Assembly: GCA_034509735.1 (NCBI GenBank)
Contig: JACGWO010000004.1
Span: 25,277,395 to 25,341,394 of the forward strand
Source: Sesamum alatum
Lineage: Eukaryota > Streptophyta > Magnoliopsida > Lamiales > Pedaliaceae
Reading direction: 5' to 3'
Length of the DNA stretch: 64,000 nt
Made by a program: the position numbers and the translations under genes. Position 1 is the stretch's first letter, and each line of letters begins with the position of its first letter. Positions 11,243 to 21,141 of this stretch are shown here, in pieces. Below the pieces are notes generated by a model. The model ran no database searches, was not told the origin of the DNA, and saw only the letters and a program-made list of their open reading frames with translations.

Positions 11243-12083
11243 CGGTGGCATGCAAGACTAGGTCATATCTCCCAAGAAAGGATGAAGAAATTGGTAGACT
11301 CAAAGAACCTAAAGGTTGGGGATTTGAGTGATCTACCAACTTGTGAATCCTGCCTTAGAGGGAAAATAACCAAGGAGCCGTTTTGTAGGACAAAGCAGGC
11401 TTGCCACATGTCTGTTGGACTTGGTCCATACAGACGTGTGTGGACCACTAAGGACGCAAGCCCGATATGTGTTCTCCTACTTCATAACCTTCATCGATGA
11501 TCATTCACGGTACGGTTATGTTTACCTGATGAGGTACAAGTCTGAAGCTCTTGAGAGGTTTATAGAATTCAGACTTAAAGTCGAGAACCAAACCGAGTGC
11601 AAAATTAAAGTTCTGCGGTCAGACCGAGGCGGCGAATACCTTAGTACTGAATTCCTTAATTATCTCAAAGAAAACGGTATAGTCTCTGAATGGATACCTC
11701 CCGAGACACCACACTTAAACGGCATCTCTGAAAGGAGAAATCAAACCTTGTTAGACATGGTGTGATCCATGATCAGTTTTACGAAATTGCCCTTATCTTT
11801 TTGGGGCTGCACACTGGAAACCGCAACTAAGTTATTGAACCTAGCGCCGACCAGCGCAGTGACCCAAACACCATATGCGATATGGCACGGCATGCCTGCA
11901 TCCTACAACTACTTGAAAGTGTGGTGTAGTCCTGCATACGTCAAGAGGTTAGTGGAGACAAGCTAGAATCAAGGTCTAGTTTGTTCAGGTTCGTTGGATA
12001 CCCTAAAGAAACTGCGGGTTATTATTTCTATGACCCCTTGGAACAGAAGGTGTTCGTTTTAAGGAATGCAGTATTCTTGGAAT
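11243..12083 (+). pseudogene. Copia integrase (GAG-pre-integrase, zinc-binding and catalytic core), element A
   Basis: Integrase joins element cDNA to the host chromosome. The zinc-binding His pair (W-H-A-R-L-G-H) is at about 11246 and the Cys pair (C-E-S-C) at about 11342. A frameshift near 11405 precedes L-D-L-V-H-T-D-V-C-G-P, which holds the first catalytic Asp (about 11433). The second Asp is in F-I-D-D-H-S-R-Y (about 11490), and the Glu is in G-I-S-E-R-R-N-Q (about 11730). A TGA at 11763 and a shift near 11957 damage the C-terminal part. The shifted frame still gives the typical F-R-F-V-G-Y and Y-Y-F-Y-D-P run up to a TAA near 12083. Confidence 0.88.
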
Positions 12084-12246
12084 AAGGATTTCCAATAGGT
12101 GTCCAACATGATGAACTGATACCTCACTTAGAGGTTTCAAGATAGATACCCAACACTTTGAGCGACTTCGTGAGGTTCAGCATGCTAGGCATGTCGAACA
12201 AGCTCAGGAGGAGCCAGCCCCGGTACCTGAACCGCCAGGTCCTGTT
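12084..12246 (+). other. Degraded integrase-to-RT linker, element A
   Basis: This short interval connects the last integrase residues to the RT domain. In copia elements it is variable and proline-rich. Here P-rich codons (gccccggtacctgaaccgcc at 12216) fit that, but no frame stays open across it. Confidence 0.5.
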
Positions 12247-13242
12247 ATGTCTGCGCCCACAGTCACCACTGACGTTCCCGTCCTCTGTAGGTCAGCTAGA
12301 GTGCCTTGCCCTCCCGTGAGGTATGGCTTTCTAAGGGTGACCAGTCAACTGGATAAGGATCCCAAGACATACAGGGATGTTATGTCTGACATCGACTCGG
12401 GAAAATGGCTTGAGGCCATGAAAGCCGAAATGGACTCCATGAGCGAGAACCAAGTCTGTACACTTGTAGACCCACCCAAAGGCGTTAAACCAGTCGGGTG
12501 TAAATGGGTCTATAAGCGTAAACTTGGCGTTGATGGAGAAGTTACGACCTTCAAAGTTAGGCTAGTAGCAAAAAGGTACACTTGGCGACCCGGGGTCGAC
12601 TTTGAGGATACCTATTCGCCAGTAGCCATGGCTAAATCCAGTCGAATCATGCTTTCCATAACAGCATGGTATGACTATGAAATATGGTAGATGGACGTGA
12701 AAACGGCATTTCTCAATGGCTTCGTTGAGGAAGAGATCGACATGGATTAGCCGGAAGGATTCACAGTTACTAGAGAAGAGCGGAAGGTCTGTCGTCTCCA
12801 AAAGTCCATCTATGGCCTCAAACAAACATCCCATAGTTGGAATATTCGCTTTGATGAAGTCATACAACGTTATGATTTTATCAAAATCGAATCCGACCCT
12901 TGTGTATACAAGAAGGTCAGTGGGAGCTCCGTAGTGTTCCTAGTGCTTTATGTGGACGACATTCTACTCATAGGTAATGATGTTAGAATGTTAAGTAACA
13001 CAAAATCATGGTTATCCACAAAATTTTCCATGAAGGATTTGGGTGAAGCCTCCTATATTCTAGGCATCCAGATCGTTAGGGATAGATCTAAGAAAATGTT
13101 AGGATTGACCCAAAACTCATATATGGAGAAAATCCTAAAAAAGTTTCACATGGATAGCTCCAGACGAGGTTTCCTTCCCATGAGGCATGGGATCAAGTTG
13201 TCCAAGAAACAATCTCCCAAGACTGATGAGGAACTTTAAAGG
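12247..13242 (+). pseudogene. Copia reverse transcriptase (RVT_2), element A
   Basis: The RT domain copies element RNA into cDNA. One reading frame runs from 12247 to the end of RNase H at 13929 without a frameshift. Conserved blocks are W-L-E-A-M-K-A-E-M-D (about 12407), C-K-W-V-Y-K-R-K (about 12500), M-D-V-K-T-A-F-L-N-G with one catalytic Asp (about 12691), and the catalytic Y-V-D-D box (about 12949-12960). D-L-G-E-A-S-Y-I-L-G-I follows. Three stops interrupt it: TAG at 12688 and TAG at 12748, both where the family normally has Gln, and TAA at 13237. The frame is otherwise well conserved. Confidence 0.92.
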
Positions 13243-13929
13243 ATGAAGAGCATCCCCTATGCTTCTGCCATAGGCAGCATCCAATACGTCGTTCACTGCA
13301 CGAGGCCTAACATCGCTTATGCCTTAAGTGTTACGAGCATATATCAGTCCTATGCAGGCGAAGCTCATTGGAATGCGGTCAAGAACATCCTTATGTACCT
13401 GAGGAGGACTAAGGAAATTTTCTTGGTCTATGGCGATGGAGAGTTAATCCTGGAAGGCTTTAGCGATGCTAGCTTCCAGGCGGATGACGACGATACGAAG
13501 TCTCAGTCGGGTTATGTATTCAGGCTCAATGGTGGTGTGGTGGCATGGAAAAGTTCCAAACAAGCAACCACGGTTGATTCTACCACTGAGGCCGAATACA
13601 TAGCAGCTTCAGAAGCTGCTAAAGAAGCGATTTGGATGAGAAACTACATCCAAGAGTTGGGTGTGGTGCCTAGCATTGCTGAGCCCGCGGTTATCTTCTA
13701 TGATAACAACGGAGCAATATCGCAAGCAAAGGAACCGAGATCCCATCACCGATCTAAGCACATTCTTAGACGCTACCACCTTTTGAGGGAAATGGTAGGA
13801 CGAGGTGACGTCCGGATGGACCGCGTCAACTCAGCAAACAACACAGCAGATCCGTTGACAAAGCCTATGTCACAAACTGCTCATACGCAGCAACTTGAGA
13901 AGATGGGGATTAGGCATATGGGCGATTAG
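13243..13929 (+). pseudogene. Copia RNase H domain and polyprotein C-terminus, element A
   Basis: RNase H removes the RNA template during reverse transcription. These 228 residues stay open and in frame with RT. Catalytic motifs are visible: F-S-D-A-S-F (first Asp, about 13458), S-T-T-E-A-E-Y-I-A (Glu, about 13579), and Y-D-N-N-G-A (Asp, about 13699), followed by H-I-L-R-R-Y-H and A-D-P-L-T-K-P near the C-terminus. The stop TAG at 13927 is the natural end. It is only a fragment of a broken polyprotein, despite being intact itself. Confidence 0.92.
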
Positions 13930-13938
13930 CTTTAGGTC

Positions 13939-13949
13939 AAGTGGGAGAT
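13939..13949 (+). promoter_or_regulatory. Polypurine tract of element A
   Basis: The sequence aagtgggagat directly abuts the 3' LTR start at 13950. In retrotransposons this purine run primes plus-strand DNA synthesis. Position and composition fit. Confidence 0.8.
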
Positions 13950-15951
13950 TGTTAGAATAGGTGATCGTGAAGCCAGTCTGATTGGGCTAATGTAACCTAT
14001 GTCTGAACAATTTCAAAATTTTAATAAATTGTAATGAATAAGAAAGTGATATTCATTTGGCTTATACTTTGTCTGTTTTCACTTAACTGTTTTATTATAA
14101 CTGTTTACTGCACAAGCAAAGCCCACAAACTGAAATCACATTCTAGGAAATTGGAACTGCGCATTGGATGGTAGGTTCATGAAATCAGTTTCTCAGGATC
14201 AGTCTTAAATACTCCAAGTCAAGGAATCTCGAGATAGGGCATCGAGAATCCATTTAAGACTTGCACTAAGCATCTGTAGTCGCATTTCATCGACAAAGTG
14301 ATGAGGTTCGTCCATGCAATGTTAGTGGGTCAGCCAGCTAGGTGGCTGCTGACTGAGGTGACTCGTGGGAACAGTCATATGGAAGACCTTGAGTAGGGTT
14401 AGTCGGGTATGACTTGTATTCTGGATTCCAACAGTACAAGTTGATACTTGGACTTGAGGGATTACTGAGTTCACCTGCACACCGTGCCTATATCTTAGGT
14501 ATGGCGAGAGGGTGCCAAGTCAAAGTCACTCGGTAGTCATAAACCCTATCTAGTACAGTCAAGATGTGTAGTGTGACAGTAGATCCCGAGATAGGATCCA
14601 TCTCCTGTCAGAAGGTTGACGGTGATATCTCACTTTACTCTGAGACTCGTCCCTGATAAATATGTGGCCACAGTAACTGAACAAAAGGGTTGGACCCCTG
14701 TGACGTTTAGTATGGACGAGGTAAGGCTTAGGTTGAAAATAGGTACCTACATTTTCATACCCTAGACTCTAAGTAGTGAGATTGTGGATGGAAGGATAGA
14801 CGTACTAAAGAGCCTAAATGTTCACACCATAAACATTCACCTAGTTACTAGTGCCATGGACCGTTTCTAGACGGTCACCCATGATAATGGACGAATTCCT
14901 GTCATAGGATGGTTGGGAATTCGGCCAAGTCTAGCTGAGGGTGAACCTAAAGAGTCACACACAATCCGCACGCATCATAAGGGTATTTAATTTGGAATAT
15001 AATTTAGAGAGGGTTGAACGATTTAAATTGGATTTAATCGGTTCTCTTTTTCTTGGGATATTGATTCCTTTAATTAGATTAAGAGAGATTAACTAAATAA
15101 ATAAATTGAATTTATTGGAATAAATTATGTGGGCTTAAAATAAATATTATTATTCATTTTATTTATTTAAAAGCCCCTTGGATTATTTAAATGGGATTTA
15201 AATATTCCATAAAATAAATGAATGGTTGAGATTAAAGAGGAGAGATGAATGGCTAGGATTGGTTTGACCAATCTAAACCTAGTTTGACTAGGACTTTGAC
15301 TAGGTCAAAATCCTAGTCAAATTAAGCTTCTAAAGTTGGAGTTGGAAGAGGAATAGGATTCCTCCTCTATATATACTCCTAGGTTTACACTTTAGAATGA
15401 TGATGAAATTCAAGAAACACACACACACACTCCACACGTTTTCTCTCCCTCTTGCTCGGCCACTCCCCTTCTCCCAAGAACAAGTTCTTGATTCTTTGTT
15501 TCATACATTGAATCTAAGAAGGATTGATCACGTTAATTCATAACGTTTGGTCGATCCATCCTCTCTAAATACATACACTTGATTTTTTGTTAGCACGAGG
15601 ATCAAGATACATGGGGGGATTGCGTTTATGATTTAGAGGGTCTCAAATTCGAGATCTTGGTGCAAAACGGGAAACAACGCGAGTAGCATTTTGAAGACAA
15701 AACGACAACCGGGTAGGTTATTTCGTTTTGGTATTTTCGATTTCTTCAACCATATGGCCTCCATGATTTCCATGTATTTAATTTAGTTATGAGATACACC
15801 GAATGCCCGGGAGGTTCAAGGGAACATCCCTTGAACGTGTTGTTTTAATTCATGTTTGAGCATGCTTTAAATTTTTGTAATTCTATTTTATATCGCGCTT
15901 TCGCATTCGCGCTCCTCCCGGGACGATCCACACGCCTAGCATAGGCTTTCA
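13950..15951 (+). repeat. 3' LTR of element A (2002 bp)
   Basis: It starts TGTTAGAATAGGTGATC and ends cctagcataggctttca. It aligns with the 5' LTR throughout. A TATA-like box is at about 15365, and a fold-back-like tttgactagg...cctagtcaaa lies near 15290-15325. It is followed by the target-site copy tgttt and then by the rest of element C's LTR. Confidence 0.93.
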
Positions 15952-16560
15952 TGTTTCAATCTTTCTTTGTTCTTCACTTGGTTCTAAACCAATAAGAATA
16001 CAAGGTAGGAGATTAAAGAGAGATGGCTGAAAATTCCTAGAGAGAAGAGAGAAAAATTGGCCATGCATAGTGTTGTGATGGAGTTGGAATGATTGTCTGA
16101 GAAATCGAAGGAAGACATAGTCTTCTAAGCTATAAGGCAACTTCCACATATCTCTCCAATCTTCCATAACCTCTCCACAATTAAATACATTGAATGTTAA
16201 CAATCCAATATTCATTGTATGTGGATGATTTTTGGCTCTTTCTCTACAAGGAATGTCAACCTTTGACTTAGGGAAAGTCAATTGTGGGCTACGCATATGC
16301 ATTTGGACAGGGATCATTTAATTTGTCCTACAAATTAATTAGAGCCCAATTATTAAATTTGTTGGACTTATTTATTTAATCCAATTAAATAAAATATCCA
16401 ACACATTTGATTCCCAAGTGAATATTTAATCTAATTAAATAATTCACAAGCCCAATGCACTTAAAATTCACTTAATTAATTAGGCCCAATACAATAATTA
16501 ATTCAATTAATTATTTCTATCCCATCTCTACTAATTAATGAATCCAATCCATGTCCAAGG
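15952..16560 (-). mobile_element. 5' LTR of element C, second part (degraded)
   Basis: Immediately after element A the sequence 'caatctttctttgttcttcac' resumes the family B LTR; compare 'ttccttcttgatcttactttg' in 17890-17920. Pyrimidine/purine blocks and 'ccaattaaat' runs near 16370-16530 resemble the 18390-18560 part of the solo LTR. Similarity fades toward 16560 and no cctattctaaca LTR edge is found, so the LTR end is truncated or too diverged to place. The minus-strand open frame 16317-15949 here is not a recognisable gene. Confidence 0.55.
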
Positions 16561-17213
16561 TGACATCTCAGTCTGGTCCAAAACAAGGGCGTAAAGTTGG
16601 GTTTGTGTTCTCTTATGAGCCCAATTATAAGCCCACCTCGAGCCCCCTATAGACCAACCCATGAGCCATTCTTGAACATCTGAATAAACCTACCTATGAG
16701 CCTCTAATTGAGCAATGAACAAGTCCACACATGACCTTTCTTTGAGCACATTAATAAGCCCAACCATGAGCCCACTTTTGAACATCTGATAGAGTCCACC
16801 CGTGAGTTAGACAAGCAATGTCAACCCAATTCACCTCCACATCCTATCTCAAAAACGTTGTCCATCTCACAAAATCAATCTACCCCACCTAACCTGACCT
16901 TTCCATCCTCTTCAGTCATCTTTGTAATCAATCCTTAGGAAGCAATGAAGGTCTCCTTTCAATCTAATCTATTCCAAGTATTATTTTGCAATTTGGGTCC
17001 TCTCGGTCTTTTACTCTGAGGCCCCATGATCCTTGAGGTCATGGGTTCGAATCCCCTGCGTGGGATGATTTATTTCTACTGTATAATAGGTTATTTATTG
17101 CTGTAATAGCACGATGTTAGTATATGTGATTTTGTTGATAGGAATGTTGTATTTATCTCTGTCTGTTGATATTGACATAATTGATTGTAATCGCTTTATT
17201 TCAATTAATTGCA
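16561..17213. other. Unassigned spacer with imperfect 'gagccca' repeats
   Basis: No gene is seen. Between 16610 and 16810 the phrases 'atgagccc', 'gaacatctga' and 'aagccca' recur in a loose direct-repeat pattern (for example near 16664 and 16768). This suggests an old internally repeated element. A tRNA-like segment follows near 17025. Confidence 0.4.
17025..17072 (+). repeat. tRNA-like segment with Pol III B box, probable SINE remnant
   Basis: The sequence gtcatgggttcgaatcccc has the T-arm form with a perfect B box (ggttcgaatcc, 17044-17054). A matching tRNA body or clear A box upstream is not seen, and no acceptor stem closes. I read it as the tRNA-related head of a decayed SINE and not a tRNA gene. 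Confidence 0.45.
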
Positions 17214-17482
17214 ATCGCATTTCATCGACAAGTGACGAGAGTCATCCATGAAATATTAGTGGGTTAGCCAGCTCGATGCCGCTTGACTGAGGTGACTCTA
17301 GGGAATCTTCATATGGAAAATCTTGAGTGGGTTGGTTGGTATGACTCGGATTCCCGGTTCCGACAGTACGAGATTGGTCCTCGGACTTGAGGGAATACTA
17401 TGGTCACATACACACCATGCCTGTATCTTAGGTTTGGCAAGAGGCAACCAAGTCAAGAGACTTGGTTGCTATAAGCCCTATC

Positions 17483-19686
17483 TGAAGGAAAGCGGATCGG
17501 CCCGGGAACGCGGCGAAAGCGCGGTGGAGATAAAAATTGTGCGGAATAAAAGACTTTAAATCGCGTTCAAGAGGTGTTCCCTTGAACGTTCCCGGGCTAT
17601 CGATGTATAAACGTAGAATATAAACATATATAAAATAAATAAGCGTTCGTGGCTATTGGATAAAGAAGAAACCGAGAGCATAAATATAAATCGGAATACC
17701 TTTCTCGATTTTGTATTTTGATCAGCTACACGCATTGATTCCTCCCGAAGTTCGTCCACGCGAGGTCCCAACGTAGAGACGCTCTAACGTAGTCCACACC
17801 ACACCGGGAGAGATCTCGTTTTTCTTGCTAGAAAAAAAATGGATCTAGAGGATGAAATCAAAGAAGAGATTACACTATCAAATTAGTGTTCCTTCTTGAT
17901 CTTACTTTGTCCTTCAATTGATCATAGATCAATGAAGCAACAAAGAGGATTTTGAGAGTAGAGAGAGTGAGAGAGTGTATGGAGAGTTTTCATCTTTTTC
18001 CTAGAAAAAGATGAATAATGAAATTCATCATCAATAGGTGTTAGTATATACTCATTTACATACATAAGTAATGTAATTTTTGGAATGTGTCTAGGTTCAT
18101 CCAAGGATGTCTAGATACATCCCAATCAATCACCATCAATTCTTCAATCAAGCCTACCAACTTTTAAGGTATGATCAAATCATACCAAAAGGAAAGGGCT
18201 TGATTGGAGTTGATTTGTCTCTTACCAAAAGAGACAAGTCAACTAACACCTAGCATCCAACATGGCTGATTTTTGCTCCCTCCAAGGTGGCAATTTTTGG
18301 TCATGCTTATTTAGGGAAGAAGTCCAACTTCTTCCTATTCCATAAATGGAATTAACATACCTCTCGGGTCAAAATTTAACAGACCGGATTTTACTATAAT
18401 CCAATTACAACGAACCCAAAAATTAAATCCAATTTAATTTAATGTCCACTTAAATAATTTCCGTTGATCTTTTAATCCAATTAAAAGATCCAATATCTCA
18501 ACTTTTCATATTAATCAATAAATCCTATTTACCGATTAAACGAGGGCCCGATACAATATCGGCCCGTCCATCCAATGGACAATCCCTTAAGTAATCCAAT
18601 TACTTATCATCCTCTGAAATTGACTCCAAGTCAATTCCTTCATCTCTTCGGTGATTTGTGTGTGACCCTTTAGGTTCACCCTCAGCTAGACTTGGGCTCG
18701 TGTCCAACAGGAGTCCGTCACCATGGGTGACCATCTAGCAACGGTCAATGGCACTAGAGACTAGGTGAATGTTGGCGTGAACATTTAGGCGCCGATATCG
18801 TACGAGTACGGTCCTACTGTCGACCGTCTCCCGGCCTTAGTCTAGGATATGGAATTGGGCGTCGGTTTCCATCATTGACTAGGCAACTATGCTTCATACC
18901 CGAGATGCGTTTACTCTATCGATCGACGTAGGACACCCTTTCCTACTCAATCAATTGCTATGGCCATAGACTTTCAGAGTCTAAACCATCTCAGAGTGCA
19001 TAGGAGACATCACCGTCATGTACTGACAGGGGACAGATCCTATCTTGGAATGCACCGTCCTTACTACATACTCCAACTGCACCGAACAAGGCTTATGATG
19101 ACCATCTTACAGAATGATCACCTCTCGCCAGATCCAAGATAGAGTTTTCATATGCACGTGACTGTCATGATTCCTCAAGTCCGAGGACTAATCCCATACT
19201 ATTGGAATCGAGAATTCTAGTCATACCGACCAAGCCTCCAAGGCTTCCATATGATGATTCCCGCGAGTCACTTCAGTCAGTCGACCACCTTGTCAACTAA
19301 CCCACTAAAATTGCATAGACGACCTTCGTCTGTTGCCGATGAAACTCGACACTCACCCAGTGAATGCAATACTTAGTACAAGTCTCAATAGGATACTCGA
19401 TGCCCAGTCTCGAGGTCCTCGACTTGGAATATTTCAGACCAATCCTCGGAAGTTGGTTTCATAGCCACCATCCAATGCGCATTCCAACTACATGGATTAT
19501 CCAATTGGTTTGTGGGCATTTGTTGTGACGTTGAAACGCCCTTCAACGTTAGTAGTAAGCACAACAAACACAGTGCCAATGATGAATACTTACTCTATTC
19601 ATCAGGATAATATTGTATTAACAAAGATTAATGAATAGTTCCCAAAACCGCCAATCCAATTAGCTTTCTGGTCACCTATTCTAACA
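17483..19686 (-). mobile_element. Solo LTR B2 (copia LTR family B), minus orientation, with perfect target duplication
   Basis: The 2204 bp block runs from TGAAGGAAAGCGGATCGG to ggtcacctattctaaca, the reverse complement of an LTR beginning TGTTAGAATAGG. The direct repeat ctatc flanks it exactly (17478-17482 and 19687-19691), and removing the block restores element D ('agccctatctagtgcag'). It matches B1 (956-3147) and the LTR of element C. No internal region is present, so it is a recombined solo LTR. Open frames inside are not genes. Confidence 0.92.
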
Positions 19687-20568
19687 CTATCTAGTGCAGT
19701 CAAGATGTGTAGTGTTGACAGCAGGTCCTGATATAGAATCTGTCTCCTGTCAAAACGGTTGACAGTAGTGTATCACTTATACTCTGAGACTCGGCCTCCA
19801 TAAATCTGTGGCCACAGTGACTGAACAGTGGGATGGGATCCCAGTGACGTTTAGTGTAACGAGCCTAGGCTTAAGTTAAGAATGGGTACCGACACCCAAG
19901 GTGCATACCCTAGACTATAGTTGTGAGGTAGTAGATGGAAGGACGTACGTACTCAAGAACCTAAATGTCCACGCCATAAGAACTCACCTAGTCTCTAGTG
20001 TCATAGACCGTTGCTAGACGGCCACCCATGGTGACGGATGAATTCCCGTCATGTGATGATTGGAAATTCAGCCAAGTCTAGCTGAGGGTGAACCTAAAGA
20101 GTCACACACAATTCATCGAAAAAGGAGAAATTAATTTGGAATTAATTCCAGGAGATCGAACAATTTAATTAGATTAAATTGGTTCTCTTCTTGGAGTGTC
20201 AAGGCTTTAATTGGATTAAATAAGACTTAACTCATAAATGGGATTTATGGAATTAGGGTGTGGGCTATTTCTATCTTTAACTAAATGAAAATATTATTAT
20301 TGGACTCAAATATTTATTTGATAATTATTAGAAGCCCAATGGACTATTTTAAATAGGATTCAAAATATTCCATAAAGCCCATCAAAGGATAGACGAACGG
20401 GTTGAACCTTGGGGGGCGTTATGAGATGAAGGTCTATGATTAAGTTTGACTTAATCAAAGCCTAAGTTGACTAGGATTTGACTAGGTCAAAGTCCTAGTC
20501 AAAGTGTGCCTCTATAAAGAGGGTATGAGTAGGAATAGGAAAACATGTTTCTTATAAATACTCAAAAT

Positions 20569-20590
20569 ACACACACACACACACACACAC
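20569..20590. repeat. (AC)n microsatellite
   Basis: Eleven AC units lie inside element D's LTR, followed by shorter ACAC runs near 20611-20622. Confidence 0.9.
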
Positions 20591-21141
20591 TAATCTCTAC
20601 ACTCTTATCTCACATACACACACATACCACACGGCCGCCCTAGTCAATCTCTCGTCCTCTACTCCTCTATTCACTCCAAAAAAACCCCTTGTTTCGTTAT
20701 CTTTGATACAAGAGAACGTTAGACGAATCAATCACATTAATTCATAACGCTAGGTTGATTCGTCCTCCCTTTCTCTTCTTGATCTCTTGCTAGCAAGGGG
20801 GAATCAAGATCCTATGAATTGCGTGGACGATTTAGAGGATTTCTACATTGGAATCTCGGTATCAAAATATGGAACAACGCGTGTAGCCGAACAAGGTAAT
20901 CTACAACGGGTAAGTAGCGTTTACTACGCTTTCTTCGTTTCAACCCTATGACCTCCATCAATGTAGCATGTACCTTTTTCTTTTATTCATGAGATACATT
21001 GAATGCTCGGGAGGTTCAAGAGAATACCCTTTGAACGATCTGTTTAAATTCCATCGTCTATGCATGATTTATGTTTCTTGCTTTTAAATACCGCGCTTCT
21101 GCACTTGTGCTTCCTCTTGGGAAGATGCACTTTGCGTTACA

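Larger units (their letters stand above)
5929..15951 (+). mobile_element. Element A: complete but decayed 10.0 kb Ty1/copia retrotransposon
   Basis: Two LTRs (5929-7898 and 13950-15951) with TG...CA ends flank a 6.05 kb internal region in the copia order gag, protease, integrase, reverse transcriptase, RNase H. A PBS follows the 5' LTR and a purine tract precedes the 3' LTR. Flanking 5-mers are tgtat (5924-5928) and tgttt (15952-15956), a target duplication with one mismatch. In the first 93 aligned LTR positions I count 8 differences, all transitions, so the insertion is not recent. The coding region has at least eight stops and several frameshifts, so the element cannot move on its own. It sits inside the 5' LTR of element C. 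Confidence 0.93.
1..16560 (-). mobile_element. Element C: old minus-strand Ty1/copia retrotransposon, interrupted and running off the left edge
   Basis: Minus-strand copia order is visible from right to left: 5' LTR (from 5561, continuing beyond an insertion at 15952 to roughly 16560), initiator-Met primer-binding site (5547-5558), long leader (3526-5546), gag (3525-3148 and 955-about 560), protease and GAG-pre-integrase remnants (about 491-1). Integrase, reverse transcriptase and the 3' LTR must lie left of the window. Two later insertions split it: a solo LTR at 956-3147 and the full element A at 5929-15951. It is heavily decayed. Its LTR begins and ends like the two solo LTRs (956-3147 and 17483-19686), so it belongs to the same LTR family. 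The outer end near 16560 is where I lose similarity, not a proven boundary. Confidence 0.8.
17214..21141 (+). mobile_element. Element D: 5'-truncated solo copia LTR, split by solo LTR B2
   Basis: From 'cgcatttcatcgacaag' at 17216 the sequence tracks the element A LTR ('gactgaggtgactc', 'tggtatgactcggattcccgg') up to 17482. It resumes at 19692 ('tagtgcagtcaagatgtgtag') and continues to 21141, where it ends ...gcgttaca with a CA terminus. The shared block gtctagctgagggtgaacct is at 20077. No PBS or internal region follows, so it is a solo or orphan LTR of a family related to A but clearly diverged. Its first roughly 350 bp are missing. An (AC)n microsatellite at 20569-20590 lies where A has a shorter one. 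Confidence 0.75.

Noticed and set aside
15949..16317. 122-residue minus-strand open frame
   Set aside because: It begins at the LTR junction of elements A and C and runs through degraded LTR sequence, with no domain.
17025..17072. A functional tRNA gene
   Set aside because: Only the T-arm/B box is present. No acceptor stem or A box could be matched.
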